Origin: F23-D06 sp045600905
GTDB taxonomy: Bacteria > Bacteroidota > Bacteroidia > Bacteroidales > WCHB1-69
DNA: 6,863 nt
Direction of reading: 5' to 3'
NCBI GenBank assembly: GCA_045600905.1
Contig: JAZRYT010000186.1
Location: 1 to 6,863, forward strand
Part shown: piece by piece, positions 6,817 through 6,863 of the stretch
Layout: each line of letters opens with the position of its first letter
Numbering within the stretch: the first letter of the stretch is position 1
The notes under the pieces: generated by a model
Databases searched by the model: none
Seen by the model: the letters and a program-made list of their open reading frames with translations, nothing else
What the model was told of the DNA's origin: nothing
Translations under genes and position numbers: made by a program

Positions 6817-6863
6817 ATGAAATCTAAACGATTTATCACTTACTTTTTTTTGTGCGTAATATG
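6817..6863 (+). CDS. Start of an unidentified gene, probable exported product (truncated by window end)
   Basis: An open frame begins with ATG at 6817 and runs to the window end, giving 15 complete codons: MKSKRFITYFFLCVI. A short basic start followed by a hydrophobic stretch is what a signal peptide or first membrane helix looks like, so the product is probably exported or membrane-bound. A GTG two codons earlier (6811) is in frame, but the ATG is preferred given the promoter about 27 bp upstream and a leader of about 20 nt. The frame contains a run of eight T (6844-6851). Too little is present to name the protein. Confidence 0.55.
   Translation, partial: MKSKRFITYFFLCVI

Overview
The window looks like a stretch of a Bacteroidota chromosome, most likely order Bacteroidales (Prevotella/Bacteroides-like; genus not determinable by eye). 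Three observations support this. Three intergenic sites match the Bacteroidota -7 promoter element TAnnTTTG. None of the genes has a clear Shine-Dalgarno sequence. The leucyl-tRNA synthetase is of the long (920-residue) type. The DNA is moderately AT-rich.

Layout: (1) Positions 1-56 hold a tandem array of 8-bp units that runs off the left edge. (2) A minus-strand operon occupies 65-2204: lemA is transcribed first, then, 10 bp later, a membrane protein with a TPM domain, cysteine pairs and a glycine-rich tail. (3) A 295-bp divergent intergenic region (2205-2499) carries one promoter facing each way, a perfect 9-bp inverted repeat at the expected lemA transcription start, and an A/T-rich near-palindrome. 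(4) A plus-strand unit follows: leuS (2500-5262) and, after 17 bp, a polysaccharide flippase of the MOP superfamily (5280-6740). (5) At the right edge a strong promoter match leads into the first 15 codons of a new plus-strand gene whose product begins like a signal peptide.

The LemA/TPM pair is a recurrent envelope-associated association of poorly known function. The leuS-flippase pair joins translation to envelope glycan export, probably by operon placement rather than function. I see no phage, transposase, CRISPR array, RNA gene or defence system. The parts that ordinary annotation does not explain are the octamer array, the inverted repeat at the lemA start site, the cysteine-pair module and uncertain topology of the TPM protein, and a T8 tract in the start of the truncated gene. 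I did not find a convincing undescribed system here.
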